Counted from the stretch's first letter, positions 16,943 to 26,434 are shown. The stretch: DNA of 39,153 nt from CAZFMJ01 sp964520045 (GCA_964520045.1 CAZFMJ010000025.1:1-39153); one strand, 5' to 3'. Made by a program: numbers and translations. The notes: generated by a model from the sequence alone, not told the origin.

Positions 16943-17061
16943 ATAAAAACAAGGCAGGCCGCTGTAAGATTAAAATTGCTCGGGTTGTTCAGCCTATGGA
17001 CGATAAGCAGATTAAGAAGATAGCCGATGACCGGAAGATTGTAAAACAAAGAACAAACTAA
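16924..17061 (+). pseudogene. Possible small coding remnant, unrecognised
   Basis: A plus-strand frame stays open for 45 codons and reads as an ordinary charged peptide (KIKIARVVQPMDDKQIKKIA...). Its only ATG is at 16996, leaving about 21 residues. No ribosome site or family is recognised. It may be a decayed gene tail or chance; the rest of the polA-trxA spacer holds only repeats. Confidence 0.15.
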
Positions 17062-17079
17062 ATTATCCTCTGTTTATTT

Positions 17080-17120
17080 TCTTCCATCTACCTTTTACCA
17101 TCTACCATTTCCCTTCTTCC
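17080..17120. repeat. Heptamer repeat array downstream of trxA
   Basis: This is a pyrimidine-rich single arm of about five degenerate YTACCRT units in the spacer between trxA and polA. Confidence 0.65.
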
Positions 17121-17135
17121 AATTTCTGCTTACAG

Positions 17136-17459
17136 CTACACCAGCTGGTCTAAACGCTTTTTAAGTTCAGCTTTTGATTGAAGTCCTACCAGCTGATCCA
17201 TCACTTTCCCTTCCTTGAAAAACATTACCGTAGGAATCGCTGAAATATTGTAATTGGACGCTGTGGCGGGACTGCTGTCGGTGTTGAGTTTGCGGATCTT
17301 CACTTTTCCGGAATATTCGCGGGATAATTCTTCTATAACCGGCGCGAGCATGCGGCATGGACCGCACCATGGCGCCCAAAAATCCACCATTACCGGCTGC
17401 GCACTGTTGATAACCTCATCCTTAAAATTTGAATCATTAATTTCTATTTCGGCGCTCAT
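17136..17459 (-). CDS. trxA: Thioredoxin
   Basis: This 107-residue cytoplasmic thioredoxin has the active site WCGPC (31-35) in FWAPWCGPCRMLAPV, the cis-proline region AIPTVMFF and the glycine-rich C-terminal helix lead. It reduces protein disulfides using thioredoxin reductase, which is not in the window. A strong AAGGAG ribosome site stands 8 bases upstream of the ATG. It lies alone between repeat-bearing spacers, so it is probably monocistronic. Confidence 0.95.
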   Translation of the reverse strand: MSAEIEINDSNFKDEVINSAQPVMVDFWAPWCGPCRMLAPVIEELSREYSGKVKIRKLNTDSSPATASNYNISAIPTVMFFKEGKVMDQLVGLQSKAELKKRLDQLV

Positions 17460-17609
17460 ATATAATCTCCTTTTTCGGGGGACCCGTCTATGTTAAAAGT
17501 CGAAACCGACAACTTCTCAATGATTTTATATGGATTTTATTCCCGGATATCTAGGTAAGAATTTTCTATGAACCGCCCGCATACCTGCCAATTACTAAAG
17601 TAGCAGACT

Positions 17610-17987
17610 TCAAGGCTTCTTGTCAAGCAAATATTTTATTTCCTCCCATAAAACTTCAATTTTCGCCGGTTTTGAAATAAAAGTATCGGCCCCGGCAAGC
17701 ATGCCTTCCGCTCTATCCGCAGGTTCGGTATATTTAGCGGAAAGCAGTATTATCGGAACTTTTTTGAGCCTGGAAGATTTTTTTAATATCCGGCATAGTT
17801 CAAAACCGTGCATATCCGGCAGTTGTATGTCCAAAAGTATAATGGAGGGCTGGTTTTCTTCCAGCAGTTTAAGCGCCTGCGCCCCTGTTCCCGCTGATTT
17901 CACGTCTACGCCCTTGGTTGCGAAACTATCCCTCAGCGTCTCCGTAAAGTGCTCATCATCATCAACTACAAATATTGAAATGGACAT
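17610..17987 (-). CDS. Stand-alone response-regulator receiver protein
   Basis: This 125-residue protein consists of one receiver domain only. The acidic pocket is VVDDDEHF (7-14), the phospho-acceptor Asp53 lies in LLDIQLPDMHG, and Lys106 in SKP. There is no output domain, so like CheY or Spo0F it must act by protein contact or pass phosphate on. No histidine kinase is nearby. The frame continues to 18026, but that extra peptide (FYRLPSTVYRL) is translated heptamer repeat, so the ATG at 17987 is preferred. A second lone receiver lies at 35415. Confidence 0.87.
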   Translation of the reverse strand: MSISIFVVDDDEHFTETLRDSFATKGVDVKSAGTGAQALKLLEENQPSIILLDIQLPDMHGFELCRILKKSSRLKKVPIILLSAKYTEPADRAEGMLAGADTFISKPAKIEVLWEEIKYLLDKKP

Positions 17988-18112
17988 ATTAAGACGGTAA
18001 ACGGTAGAAGGTAAACGGTAAAACAAACTCTATTCCATTTTCCGCCTGCTTTCTTTCTTCCGTTGCCTCGTTAGCTTTTGTTACTTCTTTTGCCTCTTTT
18101 GCTGCCGTTCTT
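17988..18112. repeat. Adjoining heptamer and nonamer arrays
   Basis: Purine-rich RACGGTA heptamers lie at about 17990-18022. Further right, read on the minus strand, 9-base units of the GCAAAAGAG/GCAACGGAA type occupy about 18045-18106, directly after the phosphoesterase stop. Together they fill the whole spacer upstream of the receiver gene. Confidence 0.7.
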
Positions 18113-18850
18113 TTACCAGCCGAAACTTAACCTGTCGATAAGAATCTGCGGAATGCCTTTGCGCCACATTAAATTCTGTGTTTTTTGCACCGGATATTTT
18201 AGTTTTATCCATTCAAATGAATTCTCCTGCGAATCATAAATTCCGCAGGAAGCCCTTGGGTCCCTGTCCCTGGGCTGCCCCACCGAACCGGGGTTTATCA
18301 TATACCTCGTATCAGGCTCCAAAATTAATTTGCGCTCAGGCTCAAAAAACTGTATGCGCGGAAACTGCGTTTTTTTCTGGCTGAAAAACAGCGGCAGATG
18401 ACTGTGTCCTATAAAACACGGGGAAATCTTCCAATGTTCGGCATTTGCAAGATACTGATCGCCGGTAATAAGATATTCCTCTGACGGATTGCGCGGCGAG
18501 CCGTGCACAATAGTGAAACCGCTTTCTTCGTGAAACTTAGGCAGTTTTTTTAGAAATTCTACGGACTGCGCCGTAAGCTCGTGTATGGTCGACTGTATAA
18601 CGGCTCCGGCGTAGGAATTGAACCATTTCATGGAAATATCGCCGAGAACTCCCAAATCATGATTCCCGTTTACGCAAAACAGATTTTCAAGTTTTGAAAC
18701 AGCTTCTATGCATTCGTTAGGCTGTGGGCCGTAGCCAACCATATCGCCGCAGCATATGTATCCCTGCGCCTTTCTGTCTGAAAAATAATTCAACACCGCC
18801 TTCATGGCTTCGAAATTGGAGTGAACATCGGAAAGAACGCCGTATATCAT
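18113..18850 (-). CDS. Calcineurin-like metallophosphoesterase (YfcE/MJ0936-like)
   Basis: This 245-residue enzyme has the full two-metal motif set: SDVHSN (Asp8, His10), CGDMVGYGP (34-42), NGNHD (61-65), VHGSPR (115-120) and GHSHLP (148-153). The family cleaves phosphodiesters or phosphoprotein bonds; the real substrate cannot be told. Such genes are often annotated as 'metallophosphatase family protein' next to smc or other chromosome genes, with no proven link. It follows smc by about 35 bases and is probably co-transcribed. Confidence 0.88.
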   Translation of the reverse strand: MIYGVLSDVHSNFEAMKAVLNYFSDRKAQGYICCGDMVGYGPQPNECIEAVSKLENLFCVNGNHDLGVLGDISMKWFNSYAGAVIQSTIHELTAQSVEFLKKLPKFHEESGFTIVHGSPRNPSEEYLITGDQYLANAEHWKISPCFIGHSHLPLFFSQKKTQFPRIQFFEPERKLILEPDTRYMINPGSVGQPRDRDPRASCGIYDSQENSFEWIKLKYPVQKTQNLMWRKGIPQILIDRLSFGW

Positions 18851-18884
18851 TGTAGATTAAAATAATGAAAATGCTTGTAAGCTG

Positions 18885-21800
18885 TTAGGACACGCTTTCA
18901 ACTGCAGCTGTCTCAGGCTTGTAATCGCGGAGATGCTCTTCGCCAAAAGGTTTTTCGAGGGCAACCGAAATTACCTGCGATACCCCGGCCTGCTCCATGG
19001 TGACTCCGTACAGGACATCCGCCATTTCCATAGTGCGCTTATTGTGGGTTATAATTACGAATTGGGTCTGTTTTGAAAATTCCCGTATAAGTCCGGCAAA
19101 CCGTTCCACATTGGCCTCGTCAAGAGGAGCATCCGCTTCATCCATTATACAGAAAGGCGAAGGATTCACGCAGAAAAAGCTGAAAAGAAGCGCCAGCGCG
19201 GTAAGAGCTTTCTCTCCCCCTGAAAGCTGGGATATGCTCTGAAGTTTCTTTCCGGGCGGCTGGGCAAGTATTTCAACGCCGGTCTCAAGAAGATTGTCCG
19301 GCAGGGTCAGAACTATATCCGCCTCCCCGCCCTCAAAAAGCATTCCGTATATCCGCTTAAAATGCTCCCTTACCTGTCCGAATGTATGCCTGAAATTTTC
19401 CCGCGTGGTTGAATTTATTCTGGCGATGGCGGATTTCAGGTCATCTTTGGCTTTATTCAAATCTTCAACCTGGCTTCTGAGAAAATTGTCCCTCGCCGTC
19501 AAAGCCTCGTATTCCTCGGGGGCGGTCATGTTCACCGGTCCCATATTCTCCAGCCTGCGGCGCATCATGGCGACCCGCTCAGGATCTATGGTAATGCCGG
19601 AGTATTTTTCTTTTGCCGAGTCAACCGTAAGATTCCAGTTCTCGGAAAGGCGTTTTGTCATGTCCTCGGCCTGCGTCCGGCAGGAATTAATTTTAAGCTC
19701 AGACTCGTGCATTCTTCCCTGCAAGTCCTGCACGCAGGATTTCTTCTGCGAAACATCGGAATTTAAAGCTTCAAATTCATTATTAAACGCCGCCAGCTGT
19801 TCAAGAATGCCGCTTTCCAGTTTTTCATGCCGGGCAAGCTCGTCGCGCGCTGAAACCAGCGCTGCGCGGGCATTTTCAGTTTCAGCGGTAATACGGACTA
19901 TGCTTTCGCGCAGTTCCTGCTTTCCGCTTGCATTTTTTTCTATCGCTATAGCGACGCCTGATTTCTCGTTTTCAAGCCTTAAGATATCGTCATTAAGACG
20001 GCCCAGACCTTCTCTTTTGCCGTCCGAAGCGGATTTCATGGAACCCAGAACTTCCATTAAGCCTGAATATTCTTTATGCAGAAAATCGCGGCGCGACTTA
20101 AAGCCTTCCAGCTCTTTTTTCTTTTCTTCCTGCTCCGTCTTAAAAACAATCATCCGCGCATTTAACGCTTCTATTGCGGAGGAACGCCGCTGAATGCTTA
20201 AACGCACGCCCGCGGATTCATCTTCGACCGCTTTAAGTTCAGCCGTCAGAATTTCCAAATTCTGCTGTTTCTGCTCAAGCGAAGCGGACAGCAGCTTGGC
20301 ATTAAGCTCATAGGAATTCATCGCATCCTGCAGACCCGCGGCTATTGATTCGGTTTCCTGCCTTTCCCTTTCCAAAGAAGAATTTTCAGAAGAAAGCGCC
20401 GCCGACTGCTCTTCGAGAGATTTCAGTTCAAGACCTAATTTTTCCTCTTCGCCCCAATAGGGCTCCGGCAGCATGGCATTTTCCGCTCCGCCGCATATCC
20501 AGAACTGCCCTCTGACCGAACCGTCCGAAACAAAAACGCTTTTTAAAAGATAATTTACAAGCCGCTCATATTCGGGAGGGCAGGATATTCTCTCCCGCAT
20601 GGTTTTTGCGCTTTCAGGCAATCCCCATAACTGCGCCTGCTCGGCGTATTCAGGCACTGCGGACAGAATTATTAATCTACATCTGCCCGCGCCTGAATTT
20701 TTCAGCAGATTTATGCATTCCGCCGCGGTTTCTGCGCTATCGCACACCACGGAATCAAGAAATCTGCCGAGCGCTTCCTCGGTTAAAACTCTGTCTTCAG
20801 GCTTTATTTCAAGGGCATGCCTCAGAGTGCCCCTCACTCCATTGATGCCGGCCGCCAAAACCGCCTGAGCGCCTATCCAGTATGAATCTTTGTTCCCCTG
20901 CGCTCTCAGCGCTTCGACAGTGGCCGTCGCCGCCGATTTCTTCGCTATCGTTTCCGAGATACGGCAGGAAAGAGCTTCAAGCCCCGCTATGATGGTTTTA
21001 CGCCTTTCCTGCGCCGAGGCATATTCGCTTTGCGTTTTTTCAAGTTCCGCCTTCTTCGAATCAAGTTCTGTTTTCAGTGAAACCAGTTCCTGTGAAAGCA
21101 AAGAATGCGCCGCTTTCGCTTTTTCGCCTTCCTTTTCAAGCCCCGCGATATTTTCCCTGTCCCGCGTAAGATTGGATTCCTCCGACGCAGTCTGCTTGGA
21201 TATGTCAAGCTCGGACTGCATAAGCTCCATAAGCCGGGATTCCGCCGAAGTTATTCCCTCCTGCAGACCGCGTATTTCAACTTCCATTGATTTTGATTCG
21301 GAAATTTTCTGCTCGTATTGGGCCTGAAAAACTTCAAGCTCATTTTCCTGCGCGGTTATCATGGCGCGCAGAACATCCGTCTCCGGCCCTATTTCCTCAA
21401 GCCTTCTTGAAAGCCTTGCTCCATCCTCTTCAAGCTTTGCGATATGCTTTTCTATCGCGGCGATATTACTGCCGGAGCCGGCTATTTTCTCTTCCAGCCT
21501 CCCCATCTCACACTTAACCGAAGCTATTTTTTCGCTTATCTTCTGGGCTTCAACCCGTTTTTCGGACAATCCTATATTGAGAGCGGCCAGCCGCGCCTCC
21601 GCGGAGCTCACATATCCGCATAAATCGGAAAACTGGCGCCGCACGGGCTCAAGCTCGGAATTCTCCCTTTCTATGTCGGATACGCGGGCATGAATATCGG
21701 CCAAAAGCATAGCTACTTCAGCGGTTTCAAGCTCCTGCTTGTACTTCTGATGAAGCCTTGCCTTTCTGGCCTCGGAATCAAGCTTTTTAATCTGCTCCTC

Positions 21801-22394
21801 TATAAGCGCCAGCGAATCATTAAGCCTTGTGATATCTATATCGACTTTCTCAAGTTTTTTAAGCGCCTCGTCCCTTTTTGCCTTGTATTTGGAAACTCCG
21901 GCCGCTTCCTCAAACAGTTCCCTGCGTTCCTCCGGCCTGGCTTTAAGCACGAATTCAACGCCGCCCTGATCTATAATGGCATAGCCTTCTCCGCCTATGC
22001 CGGTATCCAGAAACATTTCCCGTATATCGCGCAGTCTGCACTGCACTTTATTAAGGTAATATTCGGACTCTCCGGAGCGGAAAATTTTTCTTGTGACGGT
22101 GACTTCGCTGAAGTCAACGGGGAGGCGCTTCGATTCATTGTCGAAAATGAGGTTTACTTCAGCCATGTGCAGAGACGGCCTGTTTTTTGTTCCGCCGAAA
22201 ATGACATCCACCATGGAAGACGAACGCAAAGACTTCCATGACATTTCACCTATACACCAGCGTATGGAATCTACTATGTTGGATTTGCCGCAGCCGTTCG
22301 GACCTACTATTTCGGTTATTCCAGGTTTGAATTCCAGCCTTACTCTGTCCGCAAAAGATTTAAATCCCGTTACGTCAATAGCCTTCAGATACAT
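18885..22394 (-). CDS. smc: Chromosome segregation protein SMC
   Basis: This 1169-residue ATPase compacts and aligns sister chromosomes with ScpA and ScpB. The N-terminal ATP head has GPNGCGKSNIVDSIRWCIGE (from residue 31). Long coiled coils occupy about 170-500 and 660-1000. The hinge domain in between contains VLTEEALGRFLDSVVC. The C-terminal head has the ABC signature LSGGEKALTALALLF and Walker B with IMDEADAPLDEAN. It is of normal length and intact. It starts just after a G-rich ribosome site and is followed closely by the phosphoesterase gene. The scpA/scpB genes are not in the window. Confidence 0.97.
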   Translation of the reverse strand: MYLKAIDVTGFKSFADRVRLEFKPGITEIVGPNGCGKSNIVDSIRWCIGEMSWKSLRSSSMVDVIFGGTKNRPSLHMAEVNLIFDNESKRLPVDFSEVTVTRKIFRSGESEYYLNKVQCRLRDIREMFLDTGIGGEGYAIIDQGGVEFVLKARPEERRELFEEAAGVSKYKAKRDEALKKLEKVDIDITRLNDSLALIEEQIKKLDSEARKARLHQKYKQELETAEVAMLLADIHARVSDIERENSELEPVRRQFSDLCGYVSSAEARLAALNIGLSEKRVEAQKISEKIASVKCEMGRLEEKIAGSGSNIAAIEKHIAKLEEDGARLSRRLEEIGPETDVLRAMITAQENELEVFQAQYEQKISESKSMEVEIRGLQEGITSAESRLMELMQSELDISKQTASEESNLTRDRENIAGLEKEGEKAKAAHSLLSQELVSLKTELDSKKAELEKTQSEYASAQERRKTIIAGLEALSCRISETIAKKSAATATVEALRAQGNKDSYWIGAQAVLAAGINGVRGTLRHALEIKPEDRVLTEEALGRFLDSVVCDSAETAAECINLLKNSGAGRCRLIILSAVPEYAEQAQLWGLPESAKTMRERISCPPEYERLVNYLLKSVFVSDGSVRGQFWICGGAENAMLPEPYWGEEEKLGLELKSLEEQSAALSSENSSLERERQETESIAAGLQDAMNSYELNAKLLSASLEQKQQNLEILTAELKAVEDESAGVRLSIQRRSSAIEALNARMIVFKTEQEEKKKELEGFKSRRDFLHKEYSGLMEVLGSMKSASDGKREGLGRLNDDILRLENEKSGVAIAIEKNASGKQELRESIVRITAETENARAALVSARDELARHEKLESGILEQLAAFNNEFEALNSDVSQKKSCVQDLQGRMHESELKINSCRTQAEDMTKRLSENWNLTVDSAKEKYSGITIDPERVAMMRRRLENMGPVNMTAPEEYEALTARDNFLRSQVEDLNKAKDDLKSAIARINSTTRENFRHTFGQVREHFKRIYGMLFEGGEADIVLTLPDNLLETGVEILAQPPGKKLQSISQLSGGEKALTALALLFSFFCVNPSPFCIMDEADAPLDEANVERFAGLIREFSKQTQFVIITHNKRTMEMADVLYGVTMEQAGVSQVISVALEKPFGEEHLRDYKPETAAVESVS

Positions 22395-22435
22395 CTCTGG
22401 TGTTACCCCCGATTAAGAAAATGCTCAAGCCATTC

Positions 22436-22497
22436 AGGCTGAAGGCGGAGGACCATTAGTCTCTTATCTGTACCTTCAGACTAACCGCCTTCAGCCT
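22436..22497. repeat. Long inverted repeat between the beta-barrel gene and smc
   Basis: AGGCTGAAGGCGG (22436-22448) pairs perfectly with CCGCCTTCAGCCT (22485-22497). Nested inside, TTAGTCT (22456-22462) pairs with AGACTAA (22478-22484). The word CCGCCTTCAGC is also found at 45-55, and its complement AGGCTGAAGGC at 30949-30959. It may act as a transcript end for the upstream operon, but no T-tract follows. Confidence 0.75.
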
Positions 22498-22508
22498 ATC
22501 AACCTGAT

Positions 22509-23732
22509 TTAGTACGCCAGCTGATATGCTATTCCCAAAGTCTGTCCCGTATAATTATACGGAAGATATTTTTCAAAATGATTATTGGATACGCCCACCA
22601 CCAGCGAATAGGTGATTCTGACCATTGCGACATCATTGAGGCGCTTCCTTATCCCGCCGGTCAGCGTGGTAAGCGTATTGGACTGTTTTTCCCCCGCCAC
22701 GTATTCATTGGCCGAATCTCTGGGAGGCCTGTCGGCATAATCCCGCTTAACGATCTGCACCGCTCCGCCTACCGCCCACTTCTTGGTTATGCGCAGGTCA
22801 ATGGGAACGCTCAAGGTCAAATCACTGTAATCGTAGTTCTTAGCCACAAAAGTGGGATTTGTGTCTCCGAAGAATCTGAACCGCAGAAAATTCTGGTTTG
22901 AAGTATGCTTGGTATAGGCGATATTCGGGGCCAGATCAAAAATCCAGAGAGAATGAGTGAAGCCGAAGTCAAAAACCATATTTTTATCTTCCTGCGGAAC
23001 AACGCCGTACTGGCCGCTGGCTTCCACGACTTTTTCATTCTTATAATCCTGTTTAGAGTATGAAATCCCGCCGAAGAATTTGTTCCATCCGGCCCTGAAA
23101 GCCACCTGGCTCAGATCCTGATCCTGCAAACCTCCGCTCAGCTCGGAAGCGCTTCCAGCATTCTGGAATTCCCGCAGAAGATCGGTATAATTTGGAAATT
23201 CCATTTTCCGCATCAGATACTGAAGCGTAAACATTCCGCTTTCGCCGAAAAAATCAAAGTTATAATCAAGGGCAAGCTGTCCTCCCAAGGAATCCATATT
23301 ATAAAGCCCGTTTGTCCATGCCTCATTGGCGCCCGTCCTGCGGAACTCCTTATTATAAGCCACACCCGGCCTTATTCGGAGAAATTCCAAAAACTGGTAT
23401 CTGTATTCAAAATTGAAGCCATGCCCCAAGGAACGTTCCTGAAACTGCTTGCCGTCCTGAGGCTGAAATCCCGGCCCGCTGTATTTGAAATTATACAAGC
23501 CGAACAAAGAATGGTCCTGAGTAACTTTCGCAAGAAGCCCGACCTGAGTGTTCATGGCGCCGCCGCTGAAGAAATCTCCCTGCGAAGGGACAAACACTCC
23601 TTCGGCAAGAGTCATATCAAAATAAGGCGTGAAGATTTTTGAATCCTCAGGCGCCGCGGCCTTGGCCGGGCAATTAAATCCGGCGGATGCTAAAGTAAAA
23701 AATACAGCAAAAACAATAAATTTCCGTGTCAT
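22509..23732 (-). CDS. Outer-membrane beta-barrel protein, function unknown
   Basis: This 407-residue exported protein has a signal peptide (MTRKFIVFAVFFTLASAGFNCPAKA). The rest is a regular alternation of amphipathic strands rich in Tyr, Phe and Gly and ending in AYQLAY, as expected for an outer-membrane barrel. No named family is recognised. It follows the FecR-domain protein and a second exported protein in the same direction, separated by 25 bases, and has a strong AAAGGAG ribosome site. The three probably form one envelope operon. It could be a transport or surface-sensing barrel. Confidence 0.75.
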   Translation of the reverse strand: MTRKFIVFAVFFTLASAGFNCPAKAAAPEDSKIFTPYFDMTLAEGVFVPSQGDFFSGGAMNTQVGLLAKVTQDHSLFGLYNFKYSGPGFQPQDGKQFQERSLGHGFNFEYRYQFLEFLRIRPGVAYNKEFRRTGANEAWTNGLYNMDSLGGQLALDYNFDFFGESGMFTLQYLMRKMEFPNYTDLLREFQNAGSASELSGGLQDQDLSQVAFRAGWNKFFGGISYSKQDYKNEKVVEASGQYGVVPQEDKNMVFDFGFTHSLWIFDLAPNIAYTKHTSNQNFLRFRFFGDTNPTFVAKNYDYSDLTLSVPIDLRITKKWAVGGAVQIVKRDYADRPPRDSANEYVAGEKQSNTLTTLTGGIRKRLNDVAMVRITYSLVVGVSNNHFEKYLPYNYTGQTLGIAYQLAY

Positions 23733-23757
23733 TTAAAACTCCTTTTTTTCCTTATAA

Positions 23758-24507
23758 TCAGAAGTATATGTGGTAATTCCAGACAGGATGAATCACCAGC
23801 ACGCCTTCCGGATATATATTGAGCCCCATCTCAAAATTCTTGCCGTACCAGCTCACCTTGGAGGACATTATCTTTTCCTTCACCCCATAGTTAAGCTGAA
23901 GGCTCCACCAATGATTAAGCCTTACCGGATGCTCTAGTCCGGCGATAAAGAAATCATCCTTAAAGCCCGAATCAAAAGCGCTCACCTGCGTGCCCATCAT
24001 GTCAACCGCCTCTTTAAGGTCGAGGGTGGCTTTAAGTTTTGACTGCTTATACCCCCAAAATACCCTGACTCTGGGGCTTACCGAAGAGCTCAGCATCAGT
24101 CCGAGATATTGGCCGTTGAATTGGGCTTTATTAACATCCTCGGACTGCTTGGCGGCCAGCTTGGCCCATACCATGTCCCAGTATCCGCCCATTATATCCA
24201 GCTGGGGCACACCCGGAGCTATTCTTCCCTCGGGATGAAGCCGTATTTTAGCCGAGAGATTGCCGTATCCCAAAGGCAGAAGCGAGGGAAAAAGGCCTAT
24301 CTGGAAACCCAGCCACCTTCCCGGAGGAATAGGATGGGTAGCCTCTAAATCCTGCTGAAAATCATAAAAAAACGCCGCGGGATTGGCCAGTATCTCGCCT
24401 GCCAACTGAGTGCCCTTGCCCACGAAATCAACGCCGGCATGCAAAGGCACGCAGACGAACGCCGTCATGCACATTATCAAAACACCTGCTTTTGCAAATT
24501 TTTTCAT
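23758..24507 (-). CDS. Exported protein of unknown function
   Basis: This 249-residue protein has a signal peptide (MKKFAKAGVLIMCMTAFVCVPLHA), then beta-rich sequence with many Gly and aromatic residues, ending HPVWNYHIYF. The terminal aromatic residue and strand pattern fit a small outer-membrane barrel, but no family is recognised. The frame extends to 24540, overlapping the fecR gene end by 8 bases. The ATG at 24507 gives the clean signal peptide and follows AGGA. It lies between the FecR-domain gene and the beta-barrel gene in one operon. Confidence 0.65.
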   Translation of the reverse strand: MKKFAKAGVLIMCMTAFVCVPLHAGVDFVGKGTQLAGEILANPAAFFYDFQQDLEATHPIPPGRWLGFQIGLFPSLLPLGYGNLSAKIRLHPEGRIAPGVPQLDIMGGYWDMVWAKLAAKQSEDVNKAQFNGQYLGLMLSSSVSPRVRVFWGYKQSKLKATLDLKEAVDMMGTQVSAFDSGFKDDFFIAGLEHPVRLNHWWSLQLNYGVKEKIMSSKVSWYGKNFEMGLNIYPEGVLVIHPVWNYHIYF

Positions 24508-24532
24508 ATTTTTATCCTGTTTCACCTCAAAT

Positions 24533-26338
24533 TTACTCATTCATTGCTGTCAGAGCCGACATCATTCTCTGCACTGCGGCAAGCACTATGTCCGGTATTA
24601 CCACTACGTCCAGATTCGTCTTGCTCAGGAAATAATCGCCGGTTGACGTATTATCCACGCGGTTGAACCCGGTTTGCGTTGTGTTGATATCCTTTTTCAC
24701 ATACCAGATCGTTTCGCCTGCCGTATTCTTGAGAATTGTGAACGGATCCTCGCTTGCGCTGGTAAAATCGGCCACAGCTTTTATATCTCCGCCGTTGCCT
24801 ATCACATAATTCTCTCGGGCGATCCATATTCTGTTGCTCGTGTTAGTGCAATCATTGCCTATGCAGAAAGGCTCGGCATCGTATTCGTATAAATTAGGAT
24901 CCCCTGAAATATCATAACTTTCTCTTGGATTATCGGGACTTGGATTTACAACCCATTGATACGTCCCCGAATCCCAAATATATTTATCGTTCGGCGCATT
25001 TACTGCCCATTTCATTCCGGTTATCGTATTGTTAGAAGCATCTTTTACATTGCCGCCCACAGCGCCTGTAACACGGGCGCTTGCGATATCATTAAGCTTA
25101 AGTTTCGCGTCCTGGGCCGCCGTTATGCCTAACGTGGGATTTGCGGTGCCGGTAATATCGCCCATAAAAATTACGGTGTCGTCAAACGCTGTGATTGAGG
25201 AATTCCCGAGCACGCGGGAATCGCTTTCCATATCGTCGGTCGCCGCATTATATCTTGCGAGGGTGGCGATCACAAAAAGATTCGCCGGGTCCGTCTGATT
25301 CGTCATAATCATTGAGGCATAATTGGGATGGATATCATCGGAATTTTTTTCAAAAAATCCGGGCCAGTCGGCAAGATTTTCGGGCAGATTCATATTAAAT
25401 TCCATTCTCGCCTGAAGCGAATCCAGCCTGTTTAAAACCGCGCCTCCGTTGTAAGTAAACTGTCCCTGATGGCCGTAACTGTAAACGGGCCTCTTTACAA
25501 GGTTGATAAACTGAAGGGCCGCTGGACCGGGCCTTACAAGCCGCTGGTCGACGCGCACTAAATTCCCATGCACATCCAGCAGCGTTCTGCCTGCCTCTAT
25601 GTCGGATTCCTTCGCCTGAACAACAAGGTTCTGCACTGCCTGCTCGGTCTCGCCGGAGCGCATGGCGAACTGCCTTATTTCACCGCGGTTCTCTTCTTTC
25701 TCTTTGAGCTTAGCCTGCCTCTGATTCTGGCTCATTCCGGGGTCCCAGCTCTCAAGCCCCTTTGATTCCTTGTCCTTTGTGAGAAGAGCCACATCTCCGG
25801 CTTTTCCTTTTTCAGCGCTGAGCGAATATCCCTGCGGAAGAGAAACCTTCGCCTCTCCGCCCGGAGGAGGCACTGTGTAATCCAGTTTTACTTCTCCGAA
25901 AAGAACATCCACGTTCAAAGCGCCCTGCTCATTGGTATCCACTGTAAATTCGGTTCCTCTGACTGCGCAGACCGCGGTCTGCGTTTTCACCTCAAAATGC
26001 TCTTTTCTGCGCAGGTGCGGTATTCTGGCTTTCATCCCTCCGAAAAGCAGGGAAAGCCTGCTGGCAAGCCTCTGCCTCTGTTCAAGTTCTATATGGCTTG
26101 ATTCCTTAAGCCATATTTTTGACTTGTTTGAAAACACAAGGACGGCTCTGCCGTCTGCGCCGGTGCGCACGGCTCCGCCTTCGGGGACGTCCATGCCTTC
26201 AACGGCAAGCGCCCATTCTTTTGTTTTGTCCGCCTGAACTTCCACTTTGCCCGTCATGGAAGCCAGTTTGGCTTCCTGCGCGGACGCAAAAATCGGAAGT
26301 GCAAATATCAGCCCTGCTAGAAGATATAGTTTTTTCAT
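24533..26338 (-). CDS. Secreted FecR-domain protein
   Basis: This 601-residue exported protein has a signal peptide (MKKLYLLAGLIFALPIFASA). A FecR domain spans about 25-150 (MTGKVEV, GGAVRTGADGRAVLVF, LFGGMKARI, VRGTEFTV). A charged, probably coiled segment rich in Lys, Glu and Gln follows (about 195-240), then a 350-residue region of no known family with many Asp and Asn. FecR domains in Gram-negative bacteria serve in signalling, or as structural periplasmic domains when no sigma factor is near; none is seen here. The ATG at 26338 is preferred over the TTG two codons upstream. It heads the three-gene operon and its promoter lies almost on the start codon. Confidence 0.8.
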   Translation of the reverse strand: MKKLYLLAGLIFALPIFASAQEAKLASMTGKVEVQADKTKEWALAVEGMDVPEGGAVRTGADGRAVLVFSNKSKIWLKESSHIELEQRQRLASRLSLLFGGMKARIPHLRRKEHFEVKTQTAVCAVRGTEFTVDTNEQGALNVDVLFGEVKLDYTVPPPGGEAKVSLPQGYSLSAEKGKAGDVALLTKDKESKGLESWDPGMSQNQRQAKLKEKEENRGEIRQFAMRSGETEQAVQNLVVQAKESDIEAGRTLLDVHGNLVRVDQRLVRPGPAALQFINLVKRPVYSYGHQGQFTYNGGAVLNRLDSLQARMEFNMNLPENLADWPGFFEKNSDDIHPNYASMIMTNQTDPANLFVIATLARYNAATDDMESDSRVLGNSSITAFDDTVIFMGDITGTANPTLGITAAQDAKLKLNDIASARVTGAVGGNVKDASNNTITGMKWAVNAPNDKYIWDSGTYQWVVNPSPDNPRESYDISGDPNLYEYDAEPFCIGNDCTNTSNRIWIARENYVIGNGGDIKAVADFTSASEDPFTILKNTAGETIWYVKKDINTTQTGFNRVDNTSTGDYFLSKTNLDVVVIPDIVLAAVQRMMSALTAMNE

Positions 26339-26347
26339 AAGCAAGAT

Positions 26348-26377
26348 AGTTTATTAAGTAGGTACCGCCCATGTCAA
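26348..26377 (-). promoter_or_regulatory. Promoter of the fecR operon
   Basis: On the minus strand a perfect -35 TTGACA (26377-26372) and a -10 TAAACT (26353-26348) are 18 bases apart. The predicted start of transcription is near 26341, only about three bases before the ATG at 26338, and no ribosome site is present. The message should be almost leaderless. Confidence 0.65.
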
Positions 26378-26434
26378 GTTTGTCCGACGTGTATTGTGCG
26401 TATGCGTTTTTTTTGCCACAATTACTAAACATAC

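Noticed and set aside
19294..20193. 299-residue plus-strand frame
   Set aside because: It lies opposite the smc coiled coil, whose codon pattern leaves long antisense frames open.
22436..22497. Rho-independent terminator
   Set aside because: The stem is strong but no T-tract follows on either strand; it is kept as an inverted repeat instead.
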